A stretch of 64,000 nt of DNA from Actinopolymorpha pittospori (lineage in GTDB: Bacteria; Actinomycetota; Actinomycetes; Propionibacteriales; Actinopolymorphaceae): positions 620,001-684,000 of the forward strand of contig NZ_JADBEM010000001.1 of NCBI RefSeq assembly GCF_014873875.1, written 5' to 3'. Under the pieces are notes generated by a model, which was given only the letters and a program-made list of their open reading frames with translations, was not told where the DNA came from and did no database searches. Made by a program: the position numbers and the translations under genes. Shown here in pieces: positions 48,898-58,133 of this stretch. Each line of letters opens with the position of its first letter. Within the stretch, counting starts at the first letter, position 1.

Positions 48898-49812
48898 GTG
48901 AGTCACCGCGTTGCGCCGAATGTGGAGGTCGTCGACCTCGCGCCGGGTCTTTGGATCTGGCGGCTTGAGCATCCCAACTGGCAGGAGGGGTTTGACTGGC
49001 AGGAGGTGGTGACGAGCGTCTGCGTGGACGCAGGCGCCGAACGGTGGGTACTCGACCCTCTGCTCCCGCCGGAGGACGCGACCCAGGTTTGGGATCGGTT
49101 CGCCGAGCAACCGCCCACAGCGGTCGCGGTCCTCATTGCCGATCACATGCGCGAGACCTGGAGCGATCGCCACACATGGAGCGTCGATGCGCTGGTCGAT
49201 CGATACGGATGCCGCGCCTTCGGCCCGAACACCTTTGATCCCGACATGATCGACAAGGTAGGCCCGGCAGAAGCCGAAGTGCAGAAGATCGTGCCCAGTC
49301 AGGAGCTGCCGGGAGGCCTGGCGCCTTTCCGGGATCCACGTGGCTGGCACGAGACGCCGCTCTACCTTCCACAACACCAGACGTTGGTGTTCGGCGACAG
49401 CCTCACGGAGCGAGCCGGATCCCTGAGGGTGTGGATGTCACCCACTCATGAGGAACGCGCTCTGCCTGACCTGCGCCGAATGCTGGACCTTCCGTTCGAG
49501 CGTGTGATCATCTCCCACGGTGAACCTGTCCACACCCGCGAGGCTTTTGAGCAAGCGCTGGAGCTCCCATCATGGCCGGCTTCATCGCTTCACATCGCCG
49601 CCTGGAACGGAGACCTCGAACAGGTCCGCAAACTTGTGGACAGAGGCGCTGACCTGACGGCGCGATCTGACGGCGACGAGCCGTACGGAAACTCCGACAA
49701 GACCCCGCTTGACTGGGCCGAAGCAGCGTCTCGCTCAGAGGCCAGGAAGCCCACGCACGACGACATCATCGCCTACCTCAAATCAGTAATGGAGGCGAAG
49801 GGCATGGCCTAG
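48898..49812 (+). CDS. Metallo-beta-lactamase-fold-like protein fused to ankyrin repeats
   Basis: A 304-residue protein from GTG 48898. Residues 1-215 follow the metallo-beta-lactamase order of elements: an N-terminal beta sheet (VEVVDLAPGLWIWRLEHPNW), VLIADHMRETWSDRH, LVFGDSLTERAGSLRVWMSP, and FERVIISHGEPVHT with the last His. The classical HxHxDH motif is reduced to an ADHMRETW-like segment, so metal binding may be weak. Residues about 225-300 are ankyrin repeats: SSLHIAAWNGDLEQVRKLVD RGADLTARSD and TPLDWAEAA. The fusion is unusual. Function unknown; the ankyrin part suggests a protein partner. Confidence 0.65.
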   Translation: MSHRVAPNVEVVDLAPGLWIWRLEHPNWQEGFDWQEVVTSVCVDAGAERWVLDPLLPPEDATQVWDRFAEQPPTAVAVLIADHMRETWSDRHTWSVDALVDRYGCRAFGPNTFDPDMIDKVGPAEAEVQKIVPSQELPGGLAPFRDPRGWHETPLYLPQHQTLVFGDSLTERAGSLRVWMSPTHEERALPDLRRMLDLPFERVIISHGEPVHTREAFEQALELPSWPASSLHIAAWNGDLEQVRKLVDRGADLTARSDGDEPYGNSDKTPLDWAEAASRSEARKPTHDDIIAYLKSVMEAKGMA

Positions 49813-49869
49813 GAACTGCTCACCTCCCTTCTACGGCGTCGATGCCCAGACACTTTGCCTGCGCATCAT

Positions 49870-50010
49870 CAAGCTCGGGCCGGCTGCCGGGCCCAGGCCC
49901 AGGGCACAGCGCGCTGCCTCACCGACTGCGCCATGGCCATCTGGGCCATCTCGGGTTCCTGGGCCTTCCTGATCCGCTCAGTCAACGCCTCGACCTGCGG
50001 GTTGGATGCG
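49870..50010 (-). pseudogene. C-terminal DUF305 remnant
   Basis: The minus strand reads SNPQVEALTERIRKAQEPEM and AQMAMAQSVRQRAVPWAWAR, like the last helix of DUF305 proteins ('...VRALAxRIxxAQxPEIxQM'). The preceding helix with the family's HH pair is not recovered in any frame. It is a dead fragment in the 49813-50188 gap. Confidence 0.45.
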
Positions 50011-50188
50011 CGTTGCCCCGCCGTCCCCGTCCCCCTCCGTGAGCGCCCGGCCGGACACACACGACGCCCAGGACGTGGTCATAGAGCAGATGAAGTACGT
50101 CTGATGCTCGTCGAGACCGAGCAGTACGCGAGTTGCGTGCCATGGAGCCGGCGGAAATGGAGCAGGCGCAGGCAGGGATTGGCATCTG

Positions 50189-51094
50189 TCAGCAGATCAG
50201 CCCGCGCTTGGCGCCGGGGCCGTGTGCTACCGGCGCGTCGCCGATCCAGCGTTCGTCGATCGGCTCGGAGGCAAGCTGGTAGCGCGAGTCTGAGGACAGT
50301 CGGATCCGCTCGGAGCGGTTGTCGAGGCTGGCGTGGACGAGGTAGATGCTGAAGGTAAGGAGGTCGCCCGCCCGGAACTCCGTGGTCAGCCAGCGGCCTC
50401 CGAACTGCTCGCGCAGGCGCACCGGGTCGCGAGAAAGGGTGCCGTTGAACCGAGACCGCTCGTCGTCGCCGTCGACGTTCGTGCAGTAGGTGTCCACGTC
50501 GCGCAGGGCGTAGTCGTCCCGGATCTCCGTACGCCGGTGTGAGCCTTCCAGGACCATCAGGCCGCCCAAAGTGAAGTCGGCGTCACCGAGCGGCACCCAC
50601 GCGGTACAGACGTGGTGGGTTCCGCGGCCCATGAAGACGACGTCCCCATGCGGCGCGGTCCCTCGACCTGGTGCCACTGCTCGCATCCAGGTGTAGTCGT
50701 AGTGGCGGACGGGCCCGCCGAGCAGGCGCTGGTAGAAGCCGAGCAACTGCTCACCGTACAACAGCCGATGGAGTACGGGATTGTCGTGCGCGAGGTCGGG
50801 CTTGAACGCGAGGGTCGAGTCCGCAGGTGCGACGGCGAGGTCGGCGGGATACGCCGGGTCAGTGAGCCCTTCGGCCGCGAGTCGGTCGGTGATGCTCCGT
50901 CGTGCCCGCAACACCGCGTCGGTGTCCAGGAAGCCAGGCAGGAAGAGATAGCCGTCCTCCTCCATCCGGTGCCGCAGCGTGTACGGATCGTCGACGACAT
51001 CGGCCGAGCTTCGCAACTCGCCCAGCGACGAGGGCGCGAGGTCGAGGTCATGACCCTGCGCGGTGAGTCTGGGCCACGTTCTGGTCGCGTTCAC
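50189..51094 (-). CDS. Phytanoyl-CoA dioxygenase (PhyH) family protein
   Basis: A 301-residue Fe(II)/2-oxoglutarate oxygenase. RHRMEEDGYLFLPGFLDTDA is the typical N-terminus. The metal triad is in PHGDVVFMGRG (HxD) and YLVHASLDN (distal His), with the 2-oxoglutarate arginine in RSERIRLSSDSRYQ. An inserted loop holds LEGSHRR. PhyH enzymes hydroxylate diverse small molecules; the substrate here is unknown. It lies 40 bp downstream of the family-5 substrate-binding protein on the same strand, suggesting one operon in which an imported compound is oxidised. Confidence 0.88.
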   Translation of the reverse strand: MNATRTWPRLTAQGHDLDLAPSSLGELRSSADVVDDPYTLRHRMEEDGYLFLPGFLDTDAVLRARRSITDRLAAEGLTDPAYPADLAVAPADSTLAFKPDLAHDNPVLHRLLYGEQLLGFYQRLLGGPVRHYDYTWMRAVAPGRGTAPHGDVVFMGRGTHHVCTAWVPLGDADFTLGGLMVLEGSHRRTEIRDDYALRDVDTYCTNVDGDDERSRFNGTLSRDPVRLREQFGGRWLTTEFRAGDLLTFSIYLVHASLDNRSERIRLSSDSRYQLASEPIDERWIGDAPVAHGPGAKRGLIC

Positions 51095-51134
51095 TGCATC
51101 CTCCTCGAAGATCTTCGAAGTCTGGACCGGCGTG

Positions 51135-53252
51135 CTAGCTGTGCTCCTCCGGGTTGCTCCAGAACCACGCCTCCGGGTCGTAGATTGCCGGCACCGGGAT
51201 GTCCCAGGTGTTGATCTGCCCGCCGAGGTAGAGGTTCGACCGTTGCGGGACGTTCTGCAGGTCCTCGTGCACCAGGATCACCTGCGGGTAGTCGGCCACC
51301 ACACCGAGGAAGAACGGGCCCTCCTCGATGTGGATCCGGCACATCTGCCACAGCAACTCGTTGAGCTTGGTCGGATCGGTCTCCGTCCGCGCTTGCCCGT
51401 ACAGTCGCCACAGCCGGTCGATCGGGCTGCCCTCGTCGGGCAGCACCCACGGTGGGTGCCGCTTCCAGGGATCGAGATCGCGTTCCTCCACAAGCTTCTT
51501 CGGGTCGCCGCTGCGGATGATGTACCCCTGCCCGTGCAGCGGCGCCCAAGTGTCGGGGATCGTGGGGATCACCCAGGACGGCCAGCTCATGATCCCGCCA
51601 CCGCCGATCTCCCACGCGGTGTTGCTCATCAACTCGCCACGGCTCCACATGTCAGACCACGCGGTGGGCGGGACCGGGTTCATCTCAGTCCTGACACCGA
51701 TCGCCTGCCAGTCCCGCCGGAGGAACTCGTTCTTGCGCACGTGTTCCTTCACCGCGTCGGCCGGATAGTCCAGACGTACGACGAGCTTGCTGCCGTCGGG
51801 TTTCTCGCGGAACCCGTCGCCGTCAGCGTCGACCACGCCGAGATCGTCGAGCATCGACGTCGCCTTCTTGGGGTCGTACGCGAGGTAGGAGTCACGCCAG
51901 GTTCGATAAACCTCCTGGCCCTGCCGGCCAGCCTGGAGACAGGGCGCCTTCGGGCTGAGCGTGCCGGTCGTCAGCTCGCCGCTGTTGAAGTACAGGGACT
52001 TGAGGACGTCCTTGCGGTTGTAGGCGTGTGACAGCGCCTGCCGGAACGCCGGTGTACGGATCAACTCACGCATCGCGGCGTCGGGATAGTCGTAGTTGAA
52101 GAAGAACAGGGATCCGCTGCCCGAACCGCTTCCCCAGAACCAGACCCGCAGGCCCGTCCGCGACGACGCCTCCTTAAGGCCCTGGACGTCACCGAGACCG
52201 ATGGCGGAGTGCTGCCCCTCGGCGAAGTCGACCTTGCCCTCGGTGAACTGGAGCTTCCTCACCTCCTCGTCGGTCACCGCGTTCCAGACCATCTTGTCCA
52301 TCAGAGGCAACTGGTTGCCGGCCCGGTCCACGCACCAGTAGTACGGGTTGCGTTCCCAGACGACGTTGCGCCCTTCCTTGTAGATCGCGAGCTTCCAGCC
52401 CGTCATCACCGGACAGTCGGGGTTCACGAGGAAGTCGGCCTTGCTGTCGTGAGTGGCGTACCAGTCCTTGGCGGTGACGGCACGGTTGTACTTCGGATGG
52501 AACTGCTTCAGGTAGTGGCGCGGCAGCATCCAGTCCGCTCCGACGCTGCGGTGGACGGTATCGGCCAGCCGGTCGGGGGTAAGTGGCGTCGGCGCGTCGA
52601 AGGAGATGACCAGCGTGTGCGCGTCAGGAGCCGACAGGCGGGCGACACCGCCCTTGCCCGACACCGCCTCGTCCGGCGGGACCTCCGGGTGGCTGGCGTC
52701 GAGGACCGTGTCCTCCCACCAGTACAAGATGTCGGCGGTTGACCACGGCGTACCATCCGACCACCGCAGTGACGTCCGAAAGTGGAACGTCCACTCCGAC
52801 AAATCGGCGTTGGACTCCCAACTCTCGGCCAGACCAGGACCCACGTGCATGCCGTCGTTCAGCCAGCGCACGATCGAGTGGCCATACATATACTGCCCGA
52901 TGGAGGCGTCGTTCGTGCCGCCGGCGACGAGCCGGCAGACCCCGCCATACCTACCGCCACGCTGCCAACGGTGCGGCACCACGTAGCGGTGGTCCGGCAG
53001 TCGCTTCGCCAGCGGCGGCAGGTCGCCCGCCTTCACCCGCCGAGCCAGCATCGGCGCCTCGTGAAGGGAGGCCGGCACCGGCAGAGGCTTGGTCGGCGAA
53101 CCCCTTCCCCCACCCGGCTTCGGGGCCGTCCCGCCCCGTTTGGCGTCCGCACCGTCGCGAGCACAGGACCCGAGCGTGACCGCCGCCGCAGCGGCGGCGG
53201 ACGCCCTCAGGAGACTGCGCCTGCTCAGGGCCGGTCCGTCCGTCATTGTCAT
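51135..53252 (-). CDS. ABC-transporter substrate-binding protein, family 5 type (Tat lipoprotein)
   Basis: A 705-residue protein, long for the family. The signal SRRSLLRASAAAAAAVTLGS followed by CARDG combines a twin-arginine motif with a lipobox. The core has SBP_bac_5 features: LAESWESNADLSEWTFHFRT SLRWSDGTPWSTADILYWWE, AFRQALSHAYNRKDVLKSLY and LRRDWQAIGVRTEMNPVPPT. Such proteins bind oligopeptides or, in actinomycetes, oligosaccharides. No permease or ATPase of that type is next to it. It diverges from the AraC regulator gene, which probably controls it. ATG 53252 was chosen; GTG 53258 and ATG 53246 are also possible. Confidence 0.87.
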   Translation of the reverse strand: MTMTDGPALSRRSLLRASAAAAAAVTLGSCARDGADAKRGGTAPKPGGGRGSPTKPLPVPASLHEAPMLARRVKAGDLPPLAKRLPDHRYVVPHRWQRGGRYGGVCRLVAGGTNDASIGQYMYGHSIVRWLNDGMHVGPGLAESWESNADLSEWTFHFRTSLRWSDGTPWSTADILYWWEDTVLDASHPEVPPDEAVSGKGGVARLSAPDAHTLVISFDAPTPLTPDRLADTVHRSVGADWMLPRHYLKQFHPKYNRAVTAKDWYATHDSKADFLVNPDCPVMTGWKLAIYKEGRNVVWERNPYYWCVDRAGNQLPLMDKMVWNAVTDEEVRKLQFTEGKVDFAEGQHSAIGLGDVQGLKEASSRTGLRVWFWGSGSGSGSLFFFNYDYPDAAMRELIRTPAFRQALSHAYNRKDVLKSLYFNSGELTTGTLSPKAPCLQAGRQGQEVYRTWRDSYLAYDPKKATSMLDDLGVVDADGDGFREKPDGSKLVVRLDYPADAVKEHVRKNEFLRRDWQAIGVRTEMNPVPPTAWSDMWSRGELMSNTAWEIGGGGIMSWPSWVIPTIPDTWAPLHGQGYIIRSGDPKKLVEERDLDPWKRHPPWVLPDEGSPIDRLWRLYGQARTETDPTKLNELLWQMCRIHIEEGPFFLGVVADYPQVILVHEDLQNVPQRSNLYLGGQINTWDIPVPAIYDPEAWFWSNPEEHS

Positions 53253-53391
53253 CCCCACACCACCCCGGATTGGCTTTTCCTACAATGCGCCGTGTCGAGT
53301 CTCCTCTGTACGCACATGGCGAGACATGGACAAACCGGTCTCATTCTTGGACTTTCACAACGCCTGACGGCACCGAGGACGGGAGGACCAG

Positions 53392-54225
53392 ATGGACGGC
53401 TGGGCCCACTACCTCACACCGACCGCGGCGCAGCGCAGGTTGGGGATGGTCTGCCTCGGCGCCGGCCACAAACGCGAGGACGATCCGTGCCCGCCGCGGG
53501 TCCTGACGTCCTATGCGGCAGTGTTCGTCGTCGAGGGTCGCGGGTGGTTGGAGTGGGGACACGGCCCCCGCCGCGCCGAGCTCTCGGCGTCGTCGCTGTT
53601 CTGGCTCTTTCCCGGCGTCCCCCACACCTACGGACCGCACGGCGCCGGTTGGCAGGAGATCTGGCTGCTCTTCGAGGGACCGGCCGCGGCAGCGTACGAG
53701 GAGCTCGGCTACCTGTCGAGGTCAGAGCCGGTCGTCCGGCTCGCCGACCCGTTTCCTGCCCGCGCCGCGCTGGACCGGCTTCTCGACAGGTGCCGCCAGG
53801 AACGACCCGGCACCGAGGTCGAGGCCGCGCACGCCGTCCATTCGCTGATCCTTGGAGTCCGGAACAGCCGCAGCAGCCAGGACAGCGACGGTGACACCGC
53901 GGTCCTCGCCGCCCTACGGGAAGGTGCGTGTAGACCGCTGTCAGTACACGAACACGCGCACCGGCTCGGGCTCTCACTGGCATCGCTCCGCCGGGCGGTC
54001 CGCCGGGGTGGTGGATGCTCGCCCAAGGAGTACGTGCTGCGGATCCGGCTCAACCGAGCCAAAGAGCTCCTCGCCGAGTCCGACCTCACCATCGCCGAGA
54101 TCGCGCGGAGGGTCGGTCACGACGACGCGGCATACTTCACCCGCATGTTCAGCCGACGCGCCGGCATGCCTCCTGGCGCCTTTCGCCGCCAGCAGCGGCG
54201 TCCCCGCCAACCGTCGGCCAGGTGA
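53392..54225 (+). CDS. AraC-family regulator
   Basis: A 277-residue protein. The N-terminal cupin-like domain (about 40-110) has VFVVEGRGWLEWGHGPRRAE and SLFWLFPGVPHTYGP with a metal-like His. The C-terminal AraC HTH pair (about 180-275) reads LSVHEHAHRLGLSLASLRRA, YVLRIRLNRAKELLAESDLT IAEIARRVGHDDAAYFTRMF SRRAGMPPGAFR. These AraC proteins sense sugars. It is divergent from the family-5 binding protein/PhyH operon across 139 bp and lies ahead of the sugar ABC genes. Confidence 0.92.
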   Translation: MDGWAHYLTPTAAQRRLGMVCLGAGHKREDDPCPPRVLTSYAAVFVVEGRGWLEWGHGPRRAELSASSLFWLFPGVPHTYGPHGAGWQEIWLLFEGPAAAAYEELGYLSRSEPVVRLADPFPARAALDRLLDRCRQERPGTEVEAAHAVHSLILGVRNSRSSQDSDGDTAVLAALREGACRPLSVHEHAHRLGLSLASLRRAVRRGGGCSPKEYVLRIRLNRAKELLAESDLTIAEIARRVGHDDAAYFTRMFSRRAGMPPGAFRRQQRRPRQPSAR

Positions 54226-54911
54226 CCTGTGGGTCGGCATGCGGCACTCCGCGACTGCGACCCGGCAGAAGCTGGCCGTGAAGATCGGCGAGCGCGGCCA
54301 TGACGTGGTCGACTCCGCCCACGCTCGAGGCGGGGACGATCGCGCCACCAGACGGTGCGGGTCTCGGCGCCGAGCTAGTTCCCGGCCTGTTGCGCCGAAC
54401 GGGGACTACCGTCCACACCACTACGGTGTCGCGGGCTTGGACGGTATAAGCCGATCCCGAGCCCGAGTACCGCGTAGACCTACTGCGGTCATAGCCCTCT
54501 GATCGTCAGGCGCCCACGACACTGGTGGCGGAGGCGGCGACCTCGACCGGATGGTCCAGCTCGCCCTGCGGCTGCTGTGGACCGACCGCGAGCACCCCGA
54601 ACAGGCGAGGCCACCGACGACCCCCGCAGGGGCGCCGGCACCGGGTCTAGCGCCGGGAGGGCGAGCCCTGCCCGGCGCTGCCGTACGCCGATCCTGCAAG
54701 CTCGGACCCGCCGGACAGGAGCGGGTGACCTTCTCGTGTCCGAACTGCCAGCCGGGCGGACCACTGTCAACCTGAGCTTGCATCCATCTGGGGTGGCCGT
54801 CAGGTGGGCGGCGCAGCGCCCGCGATCTGTTCATTGCCAAGGCGACAAATATGACTTAATGTGTGCGTCCGAGTCACAGCAGTGCGCCCATTCCCGGATC
54901 GGGAGGTCCAG
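54226..54911. other. Gap of about 690 bases with decayed sequence
   Basis: No intact gene. Around 54360-54440 the plus strand reads AGLGAELVPGLLRRTGTTVH, reminiscent of the 'LVPGLLQT' motif of DUF5753-type XRE regulators, too short to name as a gene. The promoter of the sugar ABC operon must lie in the right part, and GGGAGG at 54901-54906 is its ribosome site. Confidence 0.35.
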
Positions 54912-56228
54912 ATGGCGACGGTCAGGACTCCACGCTCGACCGCGGCCCTGCTGCTTGCCTGCGCCCTTGTCGCCGTCACGTTCGCGGCCTGTGCGGGCTC
55001 CGGAGGCTCCGGCGAGCCCTCGAAGGGGTCGGTCAAACTCACCATGAGCGCCTGGGGCGGCGACGTCGACAAGAAGGTCTACGAACAACGGCTCGCCCTC
55101 GCGCACAAGAAGTACCCCAACATCACCGTGCAGCTCCAGATGGCGCCCGGCGGCGAGGACTACTCCCAGAAGATCTCCACCGCCATCGCCGGTGGCAAGG
55201 GCCCCGACATCCTCGAGCTCGCCGAGCAGACGTCGGCCTTCGCGAGCAAGAACCAGATCCTGCCCCTCGACGAACACATCCGAGAGAGCAAGCTCGACCT
55301 CGGCGCCACCTTCGGTGAAACCACGTCGAAGATCTTCGCCCATGACGGCAAGCAGTACGCCATCCCCGACCGATCGGGCGCGATGGTGCTCTATTACAAC
55401 AAGAAGCTCTTCGATGCCGCGGGGGTGAGCTACCCCAGTGCCGACTGGACCTGGAACGACCTGCTCTCGGCGGCACAGAAACTCACGGTCCGACAAAGCG
55501 GAGAGGTCACGCAGTGGGGCTTCGCCACCATCAACTGGTGGCCCTACTGGATGACCTTCATGTACCAGAACGGCGGCCGGGTCCTCGACGACAGCGGCAG
55601 ACCGGACATCGACAGCCCCCAGAACGTCCAGGCGATGCAGTGGTACAACGACCTCGCCTGGAAGCACAAGGTGTCGCCGACGCCGCGCGACTTCGCCAAC
55701 TACGGCCAGGGGGTCGGTCCCGACCAGCTGTTCGCCCAGGGCAAGCTCGCCATGGAGATCACCGGGTTCTGGAACATCGCCGCCGCCAACAGCGTCAAGG
55801 GCCTGGACTGGGACATCTCGCCGCTCTGGCACGGCAGGCAGCCGGCGACCAGCGCCTTCTTCAACGGTCTGGCGATCTCCCGGACGTCGAAGTACCCGGC
55901 CGACGCGTGGAAGGTCATCGAGTTCATGGCCAGCCAGGAGGGTCAGCGCCCGATCATCGACAACGCCGAGGACGCACCCGCCAACCTCCAGGTGCAGCAA
56001 AGCGACGCGTTCCTCAAGCCGAAGTGGTCCAGTCGGACCGTCAACATGGGCGCGTTCGCCGAGTCCTCCGACGCGATCTTCGTCCCGCCGCTCACGCCGC
56101 AGTGGAACGAGATGCTCAAGGTGTGCACCGACAACATCGACCTGATGATGAACAACAAGGTCGAACCCAAGAAGGCGCTGGCCACGATCCAACAGCGCCT
56201 CGAGCAGGTCATGAGCCAGGGCGGCTGA
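54912..56228 (+). CDS. Sugar ABC-transporter substrate-binding lipoprotein (family 1)
   Basis: A 438-residue protein from ATG 54912, with GGGAGG upstream. The signal ends in a lipobox FAAC (C27). The family-1 sugar-binding fold shows VKLTMSAWGGDVDKKVYEQR, KISTAIAGGKGPDILELAEQ, AIPDRSGAMVLYYNKKLFDA, DWTWNDLLSAAQKLT and GKLAMEITGFWNIAAANSVK. It captures a mono- or oligosaccharide outside the membrane and delivers it to the two permeases downstream, 7 bp away. No dedicated ATPase is encoded; actinomycetes often share one (MsiK type). Confidence 0.93.
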   Translation: MATVRTPRSTAALLLACALVAVTFAACAGSGGSGEPSKGSVKLTMSAWGGDVDKKVYEQRLALAHKKYPNITVQLQMAPGGEDYSQKISTAIAGGKGPDILELAEQTSAFASKNQILPLDEHIRESKLDLGATFGETTSKIFAHDGKQYAIPDRSGAMVLYYNKKLFDAAGVSYPSADWTWNDLLSAAQKLTVRQSGEVTQWGFATINWWPYWMTFMYQNGGRVLDDSGRPDIDSPQNVQAMQWYNDLAWKHKVSPTPRDFANYGQGVGPDQLFAQGKLAMEITGFWNIAAANSVKGLDWDISPLWHGRQPATSAFFNGLAISRTSKYPADAWKVIEFMASQEGQRPIIDNAEDAPANLQVQQSDAFLKPKWSSRTVNMGAFAESSDAIFVPPLTPQWNEMLKVCTDNIDLMMNNKVEPKKALATIQQRLEQVMSQGG

Positions 56229-56235
56229 GGAGGGC

Positions 56236-57213
56236 GTGAACGTCGATTCCAGGTCCAGCCCGGCCCCCGCACACGTGTCGGTGGCCGGTGCCACGCGGGC
56301 GAGACCCACGCCCCGCCCGCGTTGGACCCAGACCCGTCGCGAGGCCATGTGGTTCTACGTGCTGGTCTCACCGTGGATCGTGGGCTTCCTCGTCTTCCTC
56401 GCCGGTCCCCTGCTCGCCTCGCTGTACCTCAGTCTCACCGACTACGACCTCCTGACCACCCCACACTGGGTCGGCCTGGCCAACTACGTACGGATGTTCT
56501 CCGAAGATCCGTTGTTCTGGAAGGTCCTCGGGAACACCACCTTCTACACCTTCGTGAGCGTCCCGCTGGCGACCGTCATCTCGGTCGCTCTCGCCGCCCT
56601 GCTCAACAAGCCGCTTCCAGGCATGCGGGTTTACCGGACGATCGTCTACCTGCCCGCACTCGTCCCGCTGGTGGCAAGCGCGATGCTCTTCGCCTGGGTC
56701 CTTGCACCCGACGCGGGCCTGATCAACAGGGCGCTCGCCCTGGTCGGTGTCCGCGGCCCGGCCTGGCTGCTGAGCGAGACCTGGGTGATTCCCGCCCTGG
56801 TCCTGATGTCGATCTGGGGCGTGGGTACCGGTGTCGTGCTGCTCCTCGCCGGCATGCAGGGCATTCCCGGCGAGCTCCTGGAAGCGGCGACGATCGACGG
56901 TGCGAACGCGCGACAGCGCTTCTTCCGGATCGTCCTTCCGATGCTGTCGCCCGTCATCCTCTTCAACGTCGTGATGGGCCTCATCGGCGCGTTCCAGATA
57001 TTCAGCCAGGTCTACATCCTGACCGGGGGCGGGCCCAACAACGCCAGTCAGATGCTGGTTCCGTATCTGTTCGAGGAAGGCTTCAAGAACTACCGGATGG
57101 GCTACGCCTCCGCGTTGTCGTGGGTCCTGTTCGCCGTCATCATGATCTGCACGGCGATCGTGTTCCGATCCTCCTCCCGCTTCCTCTTCTACGAATCGGA
57201 AGTGCGCCGATGA
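56236..57213 (+). CDS. Sugar ABC-transporter permease 1 (MalF-like)
   Basis: A 325-residue permease with six predicted membrane helices (first: FYVLVSPWIVGFLVFLAGPL). The ATPase-contact EAA loop is EAATIDGANARQRFFRIVLP (about 216-235). GTG 56236 has GGAGGG just upstream. It forms the translocation pore with permease 2, whose ATG overlaps its stop (ATGA). Confidence 0.95.
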   Translation: MNVDSRSSPAPAHVSVAGATRARPTPRPRWTQTRREAMWFYVLVSPWIVGFLVFLAGPLLASLYLSLTDYDLLTTPHWVGLANYVRMFSEDPLFWKVLGNTTFYTFVSVPLATVISVALAALLNKPLPGMRVYRTIVYLPALVPLVASAMLFAWVLAPDAGLINRALALVGVRGPAWLLSETWVIPALVLMSIWGVGTGVVLLLAGMQGIPGELLEAATIDGANARQRFFRIVLPMLSPVILFNVVMGLIGAFQIFSQVYILTGGGPNNASQMLVPYLFEEGFKNYRMGYASALSWVLFAVIMICTAIVFRSSSRFLFYESEVRR

Positions 57214-58133
57214 CCGCGCCCCCCTCCAACACGACCGGACTCGCCGAGCCGATCGACCGCAGCCGCCGTCGAAGCTCCGCCGTGGGAGCGGTGCGAGTGC
57301 GCGACAGCGTAACCTCGTACGGCGTTCTCACGGTCGTGTCCGCGATTCTCGCGGCGCCGTTCGTGTTCATGGTGTCGATCGCGCTGTCCAGCGACGCCAG
57401 CGTGCAGAAGGCGGCGTTCACGCTGATCCCCCGGGAGTTCGAGGTCGGGAACTTCGTTCGCGTCCTGGCGTCCGACGCCCAGATGGGTCGGTGGATCCTC
57501 AACAGCCTGGTGATCGTGGTGTTCGCGTGTCTGGGGCAGATGTTCGTGAGTGCGATGGCGGCCTACGCCTTCGCGCGGTTGCGGGCGCCCGGCCGGTCGG
57601 TTCTGTTCGCCGTCCTGCTCAGCACGATGATGGTCCCCGCCGAGGTCACGATCATCCCGCAGTTCGTGTTGTTTCGCGGACTCGGCTGGATCGACACTCT
57701 CCTGCCACTGATCGTGCCCAGTCTCTTCGGCGGCGCCTACAACATCTTCCTGATGCGGCAGTTCGTCACGCGCATACCCAGCGAACTCGACGAGGCTGCC
57801 CAGGTCGACGGGCTCGGCTACTTCGGGATCTTCGTCCGGATCATCCTGCCCCTGATGAAACCCGTTCTCGTGGCGGTCGGCGTCTTCAGCTTCTCATTTT
57901 CCTGGGGCTGGTTCTTCGGGCCGCTCATCTACCTCAACACCGAGAGCAAGTACCCACTCGCGCTGGGGGTGCAGTTTCTCGCGGGTACGTCGACGAATGC
58001 GCAGACGCCGCCGTACAACCTCGTCATGGTGGGTGCGCTCTTCCTCACCCTACCGATGGCGGCGGTCTACTTTTTCAGCCAGCGCTACATCTACCAGGTC
58101 AATCTCAGCACCGGCAGCGCCGGGATCCGTTGA
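57210..58133 (+). CDS. Sugar ABC-transporter permease 2 (MalG-like)
   Basis: A 307-residue permease with six membrane helices and a longer cytoplasmic N-terminus. The family loops are present: LSTMMVPAEVTIIPQFVLFR and the EAA motif DEAAQVDGLGYFGIFVRIIL with PLMKP. Translation is coupled to permease 1. Its last 84 bases overlap the 3' end of the convergent FadR-type regulator gene, so the two messages would pair if made together. Confidence 0.95.
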   Translation: MTAPPSNTTGLAEPIDRSRRRSSAVGAVRVRDSVTSYGVLTVVSAILAAPFVFMVSIALSSDASVQKAAFTLIPREFEVGNFVRVLASDAQMGRWILNSLVIVVFACLGQMFVSAMAAYAFARLRAPGRSVLFAVLLSTMMVPAEVTIIPQFVLFRGLGWIDTLLPLIVPSLFGGAYNIFLMRQFVTRIPSELDEAAQVDGLGYFGIFVRIILPLMKPVLVAVGVFSFSFSWGWFFGPLIYLNTESKYPLALGVQFLAGTSTNAQTPPYNLVMVGALFLTLPMAAVYFFSQRYIYQVNLSTGSAGIR

